This document shows, one piece after another, positions 35,433 to 45,247 of a stretch of DNA of 64,000 bases. Made by a program: the position numbers and the translations under genes. Source of the DNA: Camellia lanceoleosa. Its lineage: Eukaryota; Streptophyta; Magnoliopsida; Ericales; Theaceae. Location: contig CM045762.1 in assembly GCA_025200525.1 (NCBI GenBank), positions 24,617,374 to 24,681,373 of the forward strand, written 5' to 3'. The notes beneath the pieces are model-generated. The model did not search any database. It had not been told where the DNA came from and was given only the letters and a program-made list of their open reading frames with translations. Position 1 is the stretch's first letter. Every line of letters starts with the position of its first letter.

Positions 35433-36846
35433 TGTTAATCATATTATTTAATTTTGATGATGTCTAAAATATTATTTGTAACAATTTAGATTTTTTTAAT
35501 GTATATATTTATTTGACACAAAATATTATCTTTTTATGATTTATATATATTTTTGTTAAATCTTTTGTTAAAGAAGAATATTTATGAAATCTTTACAATT
35601 CACTTTTTGAAAAATTAAGTATCACTATTCACTTTTTGACCAAATTAAAATTGATTAATTATATTATTTTGACAAAAATGATGGGTTGGTTATATTATTT
35701 TGACAAAATAGATATTGATGGGTTGACTTGTGTTGACAAAATTAATATGGAATAGTAGAATATATTTAGTTTAAAATCTCTACAACATATACAATATTTT
35801 AAAGATGGCATACATTTTCGTGATCCATCATAAATATCATTTAAAGAGATTTTTCAGATGCAAATATTTTATTAGAACATTATATATATATTGCATTTAT
35901 TATAAACAGAATACATCACGTGCGCTATTAAATTTTTTACATTACATTGATTATATCATATCACACTACACTACATTGATTATATCTTATTATAATCAAA
36001 CAAGAAGAAAAAGATGGAGTTATATATATATATATATATATATTATAAACTAGATGGAAAAAATTATTTGTTTGTTTGGAAGTTGTGTACTTTATATTAA
36101 ATTGTCTACAAAAACGGTGGATCCATGTTTGAAAAACAAAAAGAAAAAATCATTTTATTTTTATCTTTTAATTTTTATCATTTGTCGACTATTCAAAATC
36201 AAGGAGTGTGCTTATGTAAGCCATGACATCGAGCGTGCTTATGTAAGCCATGACATCCTGAGCATGCTTATATAAGCCATGACGCCAAGAAGGAGCGCCC
36301 AACAGTATATTTTTGTATATAAATAGAAGAGTTGTGTGTGAAGAAAAAATCAAGAACTTGAAGAGAAAATTTTTGTGAGCTCAAATTGTATTCTCGCTTC
36401 TTTCACTTTCGATCTAAGTCTAGCATTTATTCTTACACTTTCATATCCACTCTTTGTGAGAGAATTATTGTAAAAAGGTTTAAATTACCCTTATTCTTAT
36501 TCCTTATTTTTAGAGAGATTTTGTAAGGGTAAAGCTTTTATCGTTGAGTGAGGCACAATAGATAAGAGTAAGTCCTGTGCCAAATCCACAAGCTTGGTGG
36601 TATATTTATTCAATTGATAGTAAAGAAATTCTCAAGGAGGTTCCTTAGGCAAAGGACGAGGCAGGCGTGGTTTAACCACTATAAATCGCAGTTGTTTGAT
36701 TTTCTCGCCTCTATCTCTCTTACGCTTATATTGATAATTATTATTCTATTTTTTTTATTTATTAAAATTCAATATTGTGTTAATTTTAATACTGTGAAAT
36801 TTTTAATAACCCAATTCACCCCTCTTGGGTTGCCTATCCGATAACA
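35433..36846 (+). mobile_element. Solo LTR, Copia-like
   Basis: Begins TGTTA and ends TAACA, flanked by AAATT at 35428-35432 and 36847-36851. The 3' part has typical Copia LTR words: ACCACTATAAATC, and AATTCACCCCTCTTGGGTTG near the end. No internal region is present. It interrupts LINE ORF2 between the RT and the C-terminal segment. The same insertion with the same duplication is at 57560-58996. Confidence 0.88.
36202..36286 (+). promoter_or_regulatory. Three tandem 29-bp repeats upstream of the solo-LTR TATA box
   Basis: Units of the form GGAGCGTGCTTATGTAAGCC followed by ATGACATC occur three times in tandem. In the better copy (58343-58429) the third unit contains TGACGTCA, a bZIP-type palindrome. 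The TATA motif TATATAAATAG follows at 36316-36326. The arrangement resembles enhancer repeats in plant LTR U3 regions. Confidence 0.65.
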
Positions 36847-37643
36847 AAATTGCCCACCGACGGAAAGTCCGATCTAGAATTGTAAGATGTTAGGATATGT
36901 GGTGGGTAATCCCTCGGTTAAGGCTTTGTTACATTGGTAAGGGCATCGATTAAGAAAAAGAGGTGAAGGTGTGTAAACTTGTGCCACTAGTATTATTTTG
37001 GTTGATTTAGAAGTTAAGGAATGATATATTGTTTAATGGTGGCCATCCTAATTTTGATGATTTGAAGGACATTATGAAGACAAGGATAGTGTTTTTGGCT
37101 AAGAGCGCTTTACCAAGTGTGCATTATACAAAGGCATGACTTTGTCCATAATCTTCAACAGTCGATATTGCTTGAAGTGAAGGGTGCATAAATTTCTTAT
37201 TGTGGTGGCATTGTTCGGGAGGTCCTATGTTGGTTTTGGCCATGTCTTGTTGTTGTTGTGTGTAGTCCCATCACAGTGTGCATCGGCCCCATGTTGTAGC
37301 CTTGTTCTCGGGAAGCTCTATGTCGGCTTTTGTTGTCATGAACTATTGTCATTGTATAGTCTTGTTGTCGTGGTCGGGTGTTTGTTGTCATGTGTAGTAG
37401 CAAGGTGTCATTGCTGTTATGTGCTAGGTGCATTTTTCAATTTGTTTAGCGGCCCTATTTTGGTTGATGCCTTATCAACCTTGGTTTTGTGCTAGCTCAT
37501 AATGGAGCTCGTGTGTGAGTGCCAACCTAATTGGGATTAACACATTGGGTTTAATGCTTTAGCACTAACCACTCTCTTTATTGATGTATCACTTTGTATC
37601 ACCTTATATTACTTTGTGGTTATCAATAAAGTTTTTTTGCTGA

Positions 37644-37669
37644 TAAAAAAAAAAAGAGAGAGAAATGTA
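37644..37669 (+). other. LINE poly(A) tail and 3' target-site duplication
   Basis: An A run (37644-37655), a short AG stretch and then GAGAAATGTA (37660-37669), matching 9987-9996. AATAAA lies 14 bp upstream of the tail. Confidence 0.8.
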
Positions 37670-37934
37670 TGTGACAATGAAAAATAAGGTAATTGAATTT
37701 ATAAAAAAGAAAAAGGACCCAACATTCAAAATTTGAATAAAAATTATCATAAATTAGAATAATAGGTAAATATTTTTAAAAAAAATAATAAAATAATAAC
37801 ATTTACTACTTCTATTGAATTGTCATATATCACAAGTAGCAAATAAAGAGATTAGCAAAGGACAAATTTGCCACTCACATTTTTTTACCAAGTTTTCATC
37901 TCAGATACTAAATGTCTTTTCTAACCTTCTAATA

Positions 37935-38155
37935 CTTTGGTTTCGCTTTGGGGAGTGGGTTGATTTTTGGTGTTTTGGCTATTTTAATTTTGGCTAAAAA
38001 ACCTCGCTTGAGTTGGACTTTTGACTTTTGTGAAAAAAAGTGAAATAATTATAGTTTGATGTGACATTTTATTTTATTAATTTTTTTACCTATTTTGTTT
38101 TTTTATGATTATTTTAGTCAAAAAGCCTCCCAACCCAACATGCCAAACGAATGCT
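37935..38155. mobile_element. MITE-like element with GTTTGG/CCAAAC termini
   Basis: The left end TTTCGCTTTGGGGAGTGGGTTG pairs with right-end CAACCCAACATGCCAAACGAA in inverted orientation. The interior is AT-rich and non-coding. The second copy is at about 60103-60325. Confidence 0.55.
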
Positions 38156-38199
38156 TTACTAACGTGTAGAGGATTTAGCACTTTAAATTGTATCGAGCT

Positions 38200-39093
38200 G
38201 GTAAATTATACTTTACACCCTTGTATTTTACACCAAATCTGACTTTGACTCTTACACATGAAATTATGATAGTCAACTCTTTACACTTCTAGTCAAATTC
38301 CACTTTGGTCCTTGCATATGAAATTGTGACAATTAACCCTCTGTTCTTTTGGTCAAATCTCACTTTGATCTCTATATAAGTGTCAATGTTTCATTTATGT
38401 TACTCAATTGTTTAAATCTTTAATAGAATTTAGTCATGTAATAAGAATGTGATTACAATATGAGGATAATAAAGGAAAATCATCTAAATTTTCCACTAAT
38501 ACACACTTTATTCCAAAATTTACATCAAAACATGATTGTATTAGGCTAAAACAAAACGCAGATTGTGAACAGTTAAGAAGATGAACTAGGGTTTTGCATA
38601 AATTGGAATCACAAAATGCTATTTTTACGTAAACATAGTCTTCTATATATTCATCTTTCTTTCTCTTTGATTTTTTGTCGATTTTTTTTATATTTTATTT
38701 CAAAACCTCTACTTCTTGCCTTTTCAGATCAATTTTACCATACAAATATATATATATATATATATATTATATAACTCTCATGTGCTTATCATATAGAACA
38801 AAGTGTATTGGTGGAAAATATGGATGACTTTCTCTCTTACCTTTATTTCAGAGTCATATTTTGTCACATGACCGATTTTGTTAAGAATTTAAAATAAAGT
38901 AACAAAAAGGGACATTGACACTTGTGTAGGATCCAAAGTGAGATTTGAGTAAAAGTATAGGTGGTTGATCATGATTTCATGTGAAGAAACCAAATTGAAT
39001 TTGACTATAACTATAGGGGGTTAACTGTCATAATTTTATATGTAGAGGCCAAAGTGAAATTTGGTGCAAACTACAAGTAATGTATAATTTACC
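38200..39093. mobile_element. Long-TIR foldback/MULE-like element
   Basis: GGTAAATTATAC at the left and GTATAATTTACC at the right, with inverted similarity extending more than 150 bp inward (ACCAAATCTGACTTTG against CAAAGTGAAATTTGGT; ATGAAATTATGA against TCATAATTTTAT). Flanks TGTATCGA and TGTATTGA may be an old duplication. No transposase is present. A (TA)n tract lies at 38746-38767. The second copy is at 60369-61274. Confidence 0.7.
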
Positions 39094-39290
39094 ATGTATT
39101 GAACATTTGTAAGGGGTAATATTATGATACACACCTTTAAGACTATGTATTATATGCAACTTATGACATTTGTAGTATTGCTAACTATAAATGTTATAAT
39201 TAAATCTTTTTAGTCATAATTAAAAAAATATATTTAAATATATAATCAAAGGTATAACTAAAGATCTTTTAAATCATAAATAAAATTATG

Positions 39291-40294
39291 TGGGTGTTTG
39301 GGAAGTTGGCTAATTGTACAGGAAAGAAATAAACCTTCTCGTATAATCCTGTTGATCAAGATTGTGTTCCTCCGTACGACGTTGCTTTACTCCTTGAAAA
39401 TACAAACGTGAGCTAGCCGGCGGGTGTGTGCCGGATACCTCTCCGATGCCTAAGTCAACAAAAATAGACAAATAGACAAAAAAGCTCTATGTATTCAGGA
39501 ATCAAAGTTGTGTTACCTCTCCATAGGTGATGTTGTGAGCTTTTATAGGTTCCGTGTGGCACAATCCTAATAGGACTCTTACTCCTCCATGTAGAATCCT
39601 CCTAGGAGTCATACTCCTGAAAGATAATGTTTATCCTTCAACACCCCCATCACTGCTTAAACCAAGTGAGATGGTTTTACCATAGTCGGATTCCAATATG
39701 ACTGAGGTAAGCAATGCTATGCCAAGTCAGTATCAGACGAACTACACCTAGTTCGCTTCTACCTTTCGCCGCTTACCTCGCCTCTTGCATAAATCATGTA
39801 ATCATAGTGTTTGTTTAGACACTACTAACATTTGGCTACGCCGATGAGCTAGTCAGATTATGCCACGATCGGGCTAACTCAACAGAGTAATCTGGCGATC
39901 GAGCTATCCGCAAAGGTCGCCCCAGATCGAAATAACAATAGGTTTTTGGGACCGCCTAACTTTAAGGCCTTCTAGATCGAACTAATCTTCAAGGCCTTCC
40001 GGGACCTGACCAACTTCAAGGTCTTTGGGACCTGACTATCTTCAAGGCCTTTTCACTTAGCCCTTCAGACAGGCCCACAACGGCCCATTACCCATTTCGC
40101 CCAATTTATATAAATTACCCTCTCATTTAGCGTATTATTTAGTTTTAGCTATTTTAGTAGGCTAAATTTTTGTATTTGGAAAAATGATTGGATTTTTTTA
40201 GTTAGATGATGTTTGTGAGAGAAATATCACAATAAATTATTGTAACATAGAATACTTTCATTTGTAGATATAATTTCATTGTGCCAAACACCCC
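39291..40294. mobile_element. MITE-like element carrying a nested insert
   Basis: TGGGTGTTTGG at the left pairs with CCAAACACCCC at the right. The outer parts (GTTGGCTAAT and TTTAGTTTTAGCTATTTTAG) look like one AT-rich MITE split by a GC-richer insert at about 39318-40120. The insert contains GCCGGCGGGTGTGTGCCGGATACC and GATCGAACTAATCTTCAAGGCC words and is probably an LTR fragment; its exact ends were not found. The second copy is at 61472-62490. Confidence 0.5.
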
Positions 40295-40525
40295 AATATT
40301 ATAATTAACATTACGATAAATTATAACTAATATTACAATTAATCATAACTAATATCATAATATGTCATAACAAAATATCACAAAAATCATAACATAGAGT
40401 ACTTTCATTTGTAGATATAATTTTTTTTAAATATTTTATTGTATGTAATGTTAAAATTGATTTATATTGTGTTTTGTATAATTTGGCTTCATTTGGCTAT
40501 ATGGGTTGAGTTGAATTGGAATTGA

Positions 40526-40747
40526 GGCCTCATTCGGAAAATAATAATTTTAGTTTAAAAGTTAAAAAGTTATTAAAAAAATAAAAAAATATATAACCTA
40601 TACAAAAAAGTTAAAAATTCTTTTTTCTCTCTACTTTTTGTATATTTTTTCGTAAAAAAATTAAAAAGTCATTCTAAACATACAAGTTTTTTTTTCCTCA
40701 TATTTTAGCCAAAAAATTATTAAAATAGTATGTTCCCAAATGAGACC
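40526..40747. mobile_element. MITE-like element with GGCCTCATTCGG termini
   Basis: GGCCTCATTCGG at the left and CCAAATGAGACC at the right are near-perfect inverted repeats around 200 bp of A/T-rich non-coding sequence. The second copy is at 62722-62942. Confidence 0.55.
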
Positions 40748-40913
40748 AAAATTAACTATTAAAAAATAAAATAAATTAAAAAGTTAATAAGATAAAATGT
40801 CACATTTAAATTATAATTATTTAATTTTTTTTCATAAAAGTTAAAAAAATAAAAATAAAAAAATTAGCCCAAACGAACTTTTTAGTCATAAACTAAAAAA
40901 GTTCAAACTCAAA

Positions 40914-41080
40914 GCATCATTATAAGAGTTTTTTTGGCTATTTTAGCCACAAAAGACAAAATAGACTATTTTGCCACAACAAACAAAATATCATATTCAA
41001 CTCATAATCATTACATTCTTCTCTCACAAAAATATAAAAATCAAAAAGTAAAAAAATCAACCCATTTCCCAAACGGAAGC
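40914..41080. mobile_element. Short AT-rich inverted-repeat element
   Basis: The right end CAACCCATTTCCCAAACGGAAGC pairs with the left end best seen in the second copy (GCACTGTTTGGCAAGAG, 63110-63126). In this copy the left terminus reads GCATCATTATAAGAG, so the CTG-containing part is altered. The second copy spans about 63113-63282. Confidence 0.45.
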
Positions 41081-41406
41081 TAAATTTTTAGTTAGTTTTT
41101 TTGAGTTGAGACATTTTTAACTTGATAGTAAAAAGTTTGTATGGATTTTTTTTTTTTTTTGACTTTTATAAAGAAAAAAAATAAATTAATTAAGATTTGA
41201 ATGTGATATTTTATTTTATTTTTCAATTTAATCTATTTTATTTTGTTTGTTTTTTTAATTTCAAAAACCTTAGCCAAATGAAACCTAAAAGAATTTTTGC
41301 CAAACAGGAATTTATTTACCAAAATAAAATTGAAAACTCCACCCGTTGTAGAGGAAAAAAACGAAGCTATTTTTGCGTCTTCTGATTCTGACCCTATAAT
41401 GCTCTT

Positions 41407-41982
41407 TTTGAATTCCGCGCCACCATTTCGGTTTCTGTCTCCACTGGTCTGCTCTCTCTCTTCTCCACCCGATTCTGCAGACAAAGGTAACCCTATTCTC
41501 TCAATTCTCTACATGCCCTTCACTTGTGCATGTGTTTGTTCTCCGAGAAAATTACTGAAAATTTCGGATTCAGTGCTGTATTTTGGTTGTTAGTGGCCGT
41601 AGTGATGTTTCAAATTTCCATTTACTCTTGCGATTTTACACCGATCAAACCGAGTATACTGCGAACTTGTACTCATCTATCTTGCTTACCCCTTGCTATG
41701 TCTTTCACTTTTGTGCATATCTTTTTCTAGGGTTTTTTTTCCTTCTTATTATTATCTAAAACCCTTCACTTCTATTATTTTATCTCTCCTTGTTACTTCA
41801 AACTCCTGAAATTTTCCGAATTCAAGATTAATGAATTCAGCAGATAATTGCATGTTTGGAACTGTCTCCAGTCTGGAGACAAAAAATATAAAGAAAAAAA
41901 GGGCTTCTGAGCTGCGTCTAATGATTGTTTTTTTTTTTTTTCATGTGTTATTGTAGGTTAATTGAAGTGAAACTTTGTTGGC
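41407..41982 (+). other. 5' UTR exons of MRE11
   Basis: A CT-rich leader exon ends CAGACAAAG|GTAACC at 41486. The next exon starts after TTGTAG at 41957 and contains the ATG at 41983. The 5' end is inferred from the change from AT-rich spacer to gene-like sequence around 41400. The same exon is repeated at about 63607-63685. Confidence 0.6.
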
Positions 41983-43506
41983 ATGGCTGATTCGTCAAGG
42001 TAAAACATGTTCTGTAAATATATGCTCACACATTATGTTGTAGACGTTTGCTGTCGAGCTGGCTATTGCCAGGGGAAAAAAATAATAGAACACTGCACCC
42101 AGTTTATTCCCCGATTGATGGGAGTCTGGGAGGAGTAGATTGGGTATAGACCTAACCTTTGGCTATTGCAGAAGAAAACTAATGTTGCACATCATTTTTT
42201 GTGGTCATTTCAACCTCTGAAACATCCCATTTGTTAAATAAACGCTTGCTATTGCGTTAATGTAGTGTGTTATACTTTCACACATGCAAGTGACATGACT
42301 GGAAGGAATTTTTCCTTATCTGGGTTTCTCTGGATAATGAATGGACAGTTGACATTGCATCAAATATTCTTTTTGGCACATTAAATTAAAAGATTACTGT
42401 GGTGTGGTTTTTTAGTGATCTGTGTACTATATGTAGTCCAGTGAATGATAGGTTAGTAGATCCGGCCCCATTTTCCTATTTTCCTGCAATAGCAATAGTA
42501 GGATTCTCTTCAGCTCCGCTCTCTTGTGTATGTCTCTTTTTCAGTTTAGTATACAAAAGAGGGAATGATGCCATGCCATACTGTGAAATTTTTATATGCT
42601 TGTTTTTTATCGACCACTTTTGTTTCATAGGTAGATGGTACCTAGGAAAGAATTCTACATCATATGGCATGTTTCATATGTTGCACCAAAATATTGATTG
42701 TCTAAAATAATGAAAAAAAAATCAGGGATGATTTCGAAATACACTTCGAAAGTACTTGTTGCCACGGACTGCCATCTGGGCTATATGGAGAAGGATGAAA
42801 TGCCAAGCATGATTCATTTCAGGCATTTGAAGAGATATGCTCAATAGCAGAGCAAAAGCAGGTGATGGATTTTTTCTTTTTTTATTTTTGCTTTGATATG
42901 GTGGTAGTATCTTTCATATGTATTTATATTTCCAATCTTATGTTTTCCTACTGCTAGTTGTTCTCATTCTTCTCTGCATGCATCTCCTTGCCCACAGTTG
43001 CAACTCCATAGCTGTTAGATGAAAACCTCCTAAAATGCCTGATCCTATTAATTTTGCTTTCCCTTTATTTCTTCTTCATTCCGACAAGCTTGTTCTCATA
43101 CCTAGGTGCATGTTCTGATGTACCTAAATCTAAGTTCAATGAGTTTTCTCGCACAACTTGTTTCATTTGGACAAGCTTGTTCTTTTGTTCTTAGTGAGGA
43201 CAGGTTCTCACTCTAAATCTAAGTTCAATGAGTATGAAGAGTGTTGAAATGATTTCTACTTCATTTTCCAAGCTAATTATACATAGAACTTGCTGATTAT
43301 CCACACTCTGAATATTGCATGGTGCTGTACACTGACTCAAACCTGGCACCAGGTGGATTTCTTGCTCCTTGGCGGTGACCTTTTCCACGAGAATAAGCCC
43401 TCAAGGTCAACATTAGTGAAAGCCATTGAGATTCTGGCGTCATTGTCTTAGCGACGACCGTGCAGTTCCAAGTTGTCAGTGACCAGACAATGAACTTTGC
43501 AAACTT
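41983..43506 (+). CDS. MRE11: MRE11 double-strand-break repair nuclease, 5' part, cut by the assembly gap
   Basis: Exons 41983-41999 (MADSS), 42726-42861 and 43353-43506 match the N-terminus of MRE11, the nuclease of the MRE11-RAD50-NBS1 complex that senses and processes DNA double-strand breaks in the nucleus. Visible blocks are the first phosphoesterase motif as [12 protein letters not shown], then [16 protein letters not shown], then [20 protein letters not shown] (motif II) and LVKAIEIL. Splice sites are GT-AG. As written the exons do not hold one frame: extra or missing bases occur near 42750, 42809, 43430 and 43450. These match the discrepancy style seen between the duplicated blocks, so consensus error near a contig end is more likely than gene death. 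The rest of the gene lies beyond the gap, or after 64000 in the second block. Confidence 0.85.
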
Positions 43507-43954
43507 GTAATGACTTATTTTGCACTTGATAGAATTTTTGCTTACTATTTTTTTTTTCCTCCTTTTATGTCAGGTTGAAATTGATATTCTGATATGGGGG
43601 GCTGCTAAATATTTTTTTTGACTTTTTTTTTTTTTAATAAATTTTTTAAATTATTCTCAGACAGTTTCCCAATCTGTTTAACCCTGCCATGCTGTAACTT
43701 ATGCAAGAATTTCATTGTCCTGGATAGAGTGCCCGATTTATGATTGTGTAACTATTTTATTTAGAGTATATTCCATGGTTACTTTTTTTCAACTGTTCCA
43801 TTTGAAATTTGGAGAAATTTATAAGCTTAATCCTCCCCCTCTGCCCCCATTCTTCCCCCTTCCCTCCCTGGATTTAATTTCTGTATAAACTTGTTTAAAA
43901 ATGTTTTTAATTTCTTTAGTTCTGTAACTGTTTCAAAAGAAAATGAACAAGAGA
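43507..43954 (+). other. MRE11 intron
   Basis: T-rich sequence after the donor GTAATG at 43507. No exon with family similarity is seen before the SINE. Confidence 0.5.
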
Positions 43955-44110
43955 ACCCCCAAGGGGTTGGCATGGTGGCAAGGCCTTGGATCTTGGGGGT
44001 GCTCCTCCAAGGTTCAGGGATCAAAACCTCTATTTAAGGTAAAAGCACAATTCCTTGGGGCAATCGGACTAGGGAAAAATCCATGAATTAAATCCATGGT
44101 GCATTTGTGG
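43955..44110 (+). mobile_element. tRNA-derived SINE in MRE11 intron, truncated by the gap
   Basis: Same family as 8780-9001. Box A-like TTGGCATGGTGGCAAGG lies at 43967-43983 and box B-like GGTTCAGGGATCAAAACC at 44011-44028. The 3' part is lost in the N run. Confidence 0.7.
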
Positions 44111-44210
44111 NNNNNNNNNNNNNNNNNNNNNNNNNNNNNNNNNNNNNNNNNNNNNNNNNNNNNNNNNNNNNNNNNNNNNNNNNNNNNNNNNNNNNNNNNN
44201 NNNNNNNNNN
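44111..44210. other. Assembly gap of exactly 100 N
   Basis: A run of 100 N, the usual placeholder for a gap of unknown size. Left sequence is an MRE11 intron; right sequence is the end of an LTR. Confidence 0.99.
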
Positions 44211-44369
44211 GCGATCCATGTTGGCACTTCTTTATAAAAATCTGTTTTTCTCAAAAGCGATTTGCGGATTTGAACTCTTTGGTTCGGATTAAACTAGTGA
44301 CATTTGAGTCTGACTAGTAACCCCAAAAAAACGAGCAGGACTCCCTCAGGCGTTCGAGGGCGTCTCGGT
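44211..44369 (+). repeat. Remnant of a 5' LTR at the contig start
   Basis: The last 160 bp of the Ty3 LTR (compare 22003-22172), beginning abruptly at the gap. The following PBS is degraded (TTTAGCGACTCTCTGCGG at about 44371-44388). Confidence 0.8.
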
Positions 44370-45247
44370 TTAGCGACTCTCTGCGGTTTAGAGAACTTAA
44401 CTCAAACTCATGATATCTAGTTTGACTACACTCGTGTGTTTCTTTGCATTGCATTTGCATTGGTGTGCCTAGGACACCGTGTTTGCCATCTGCTATTCTG
44501 AATGGTTTTGGGAGGCTTGTCTTATCAAGGCATGACCATAAGGTTGTGGGTTGTGGAGGCTCTGCGATATGGGAACACAAACCCGGTTTACCAAGAACTT
44601 GCCTGACCATTCAACCTAGTGCATATTAGGATCCATAGTGACCATTCCAAACTAGGGGCCAGGTTGCTTACCCGATATAGGTTGTTTAGGCAGCTCGTGC
44701 GTAGTGAAACCCGAGCTCGACAAAATAGGAGGACCCTACCCCTCCATAGGGGTATTTTGGCTCTCACTTGTTATGTGTGCTTTAGAAATGCGTCTCATAA
44801 AGAATGCATGTATCGGTTTACAAGTTTGGGCATCGAACTGCGGGCACCAATTGATATTTAGGATTAGGTTTACTAAATTATCAGTTGAAATTTGAATTTT
44901 GGGGTAGGAATTGATAGAGACACTGATCATCTGCTATACTCGTCTTATCTGTTTTGGTGAAGTTGAGCTAAGGTCTTCATTTTTCTCTTTTCTTTGGGGG
45001 TAGTCCTAGAACCATAACCCGAAGACTCGATATCCCCGAGGTTCATCGAACTTGTCGTAGACTTTGTCAGTCGAGATTCAATTCAAGGAGCCATCGGTGT
45101 TCCCTTGCAGGCGAGGTAAAAGAGGCGTCGAGCACAAATCACCGTTTAGCGATTTACGGATCGGTGGCCCTTATCCACCACGGTGAGCAGTCAAAGGCGA
45201 GGTCTCGGTTTCTCTGCTCTACTTGAGGATAGATACCAGTCAGTTAG

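Larger units (their letters stand above)
15881..37180 (+). pseudogene. LINE ORF2 (endonuclease-reverse transcriptase), interrupted twice
   Basis: Segments are 15881-17741, 33965-35432 and 36852-37180 once the inserts are removed. The endonuclease starts MSWNVRGLGRKDIRGKILKL, with INIYAPNDVRNKGRF, GGDFNEILFLNERIGC and SDHCPLVL. The RT shows NKAVGPDGF, SFITLIPKND, ISLVGSINKILAKVLSRRMK, LDFEKAYDS and RLRQGDPLSPF. The catalytic palm motif reads FADN in the better-preserved second copy (56270-56281) instead of FADD, so a metal-binding aspartate is lost; in this copy the site (34143 onward) is further damaged. A zf-RVT-like region follows (PPKIQFFGWLA). In-frame stops at, for example, 15976, 16165, 16565 and 16874 add to the loss. 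No activity is expected. Confidence 0.88.
9997..37659 (+). mobile_element. Near full-length L1 LINE split by three LTR insertions
   Basis: Direct repeats GAGAAATGTA at 9987-9996 and 37660-37669 flank the element. It begins with an approximately 100-bp leader, carries ORF1 and ORF2, and ends in AATAAA (37625-37630) and an A-rich tail (37644-37655). Removing the inserts at 10128-13891, 17742-33959 and 35433-36846, each with one 5-bp duplication, leaves about 6.25 kb, normal for a plant L1. Reading frames continue across each excised insert, which proves the nesting. ORF1 and ORF2 carry many stops, so the element is dead. Its 3' half appears again at 56088-59826. Confidence 0.9.
22003..41800 (+). 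repeat. Duplicated block, copy A
   Basis: Matches 44211-64000 in order and orientation through the LTR end, Ty3 interior, 3' LTR, LINE 3' half, Copia solo LTR, MITEs and MRE11 leader. The offset grows from about 22.1 kb to 22.2 kb through small indels. Confidence 0.93.

Noticed and set aside
37184..37495. Cys/Val/Leu-rich frame suggestive of a small secreted protein
   Set aside because: It lies in the LINE 3' UTR, has TTGTTGT simple sequence, and the frame is not kept in the second copy at about 59350-59650.
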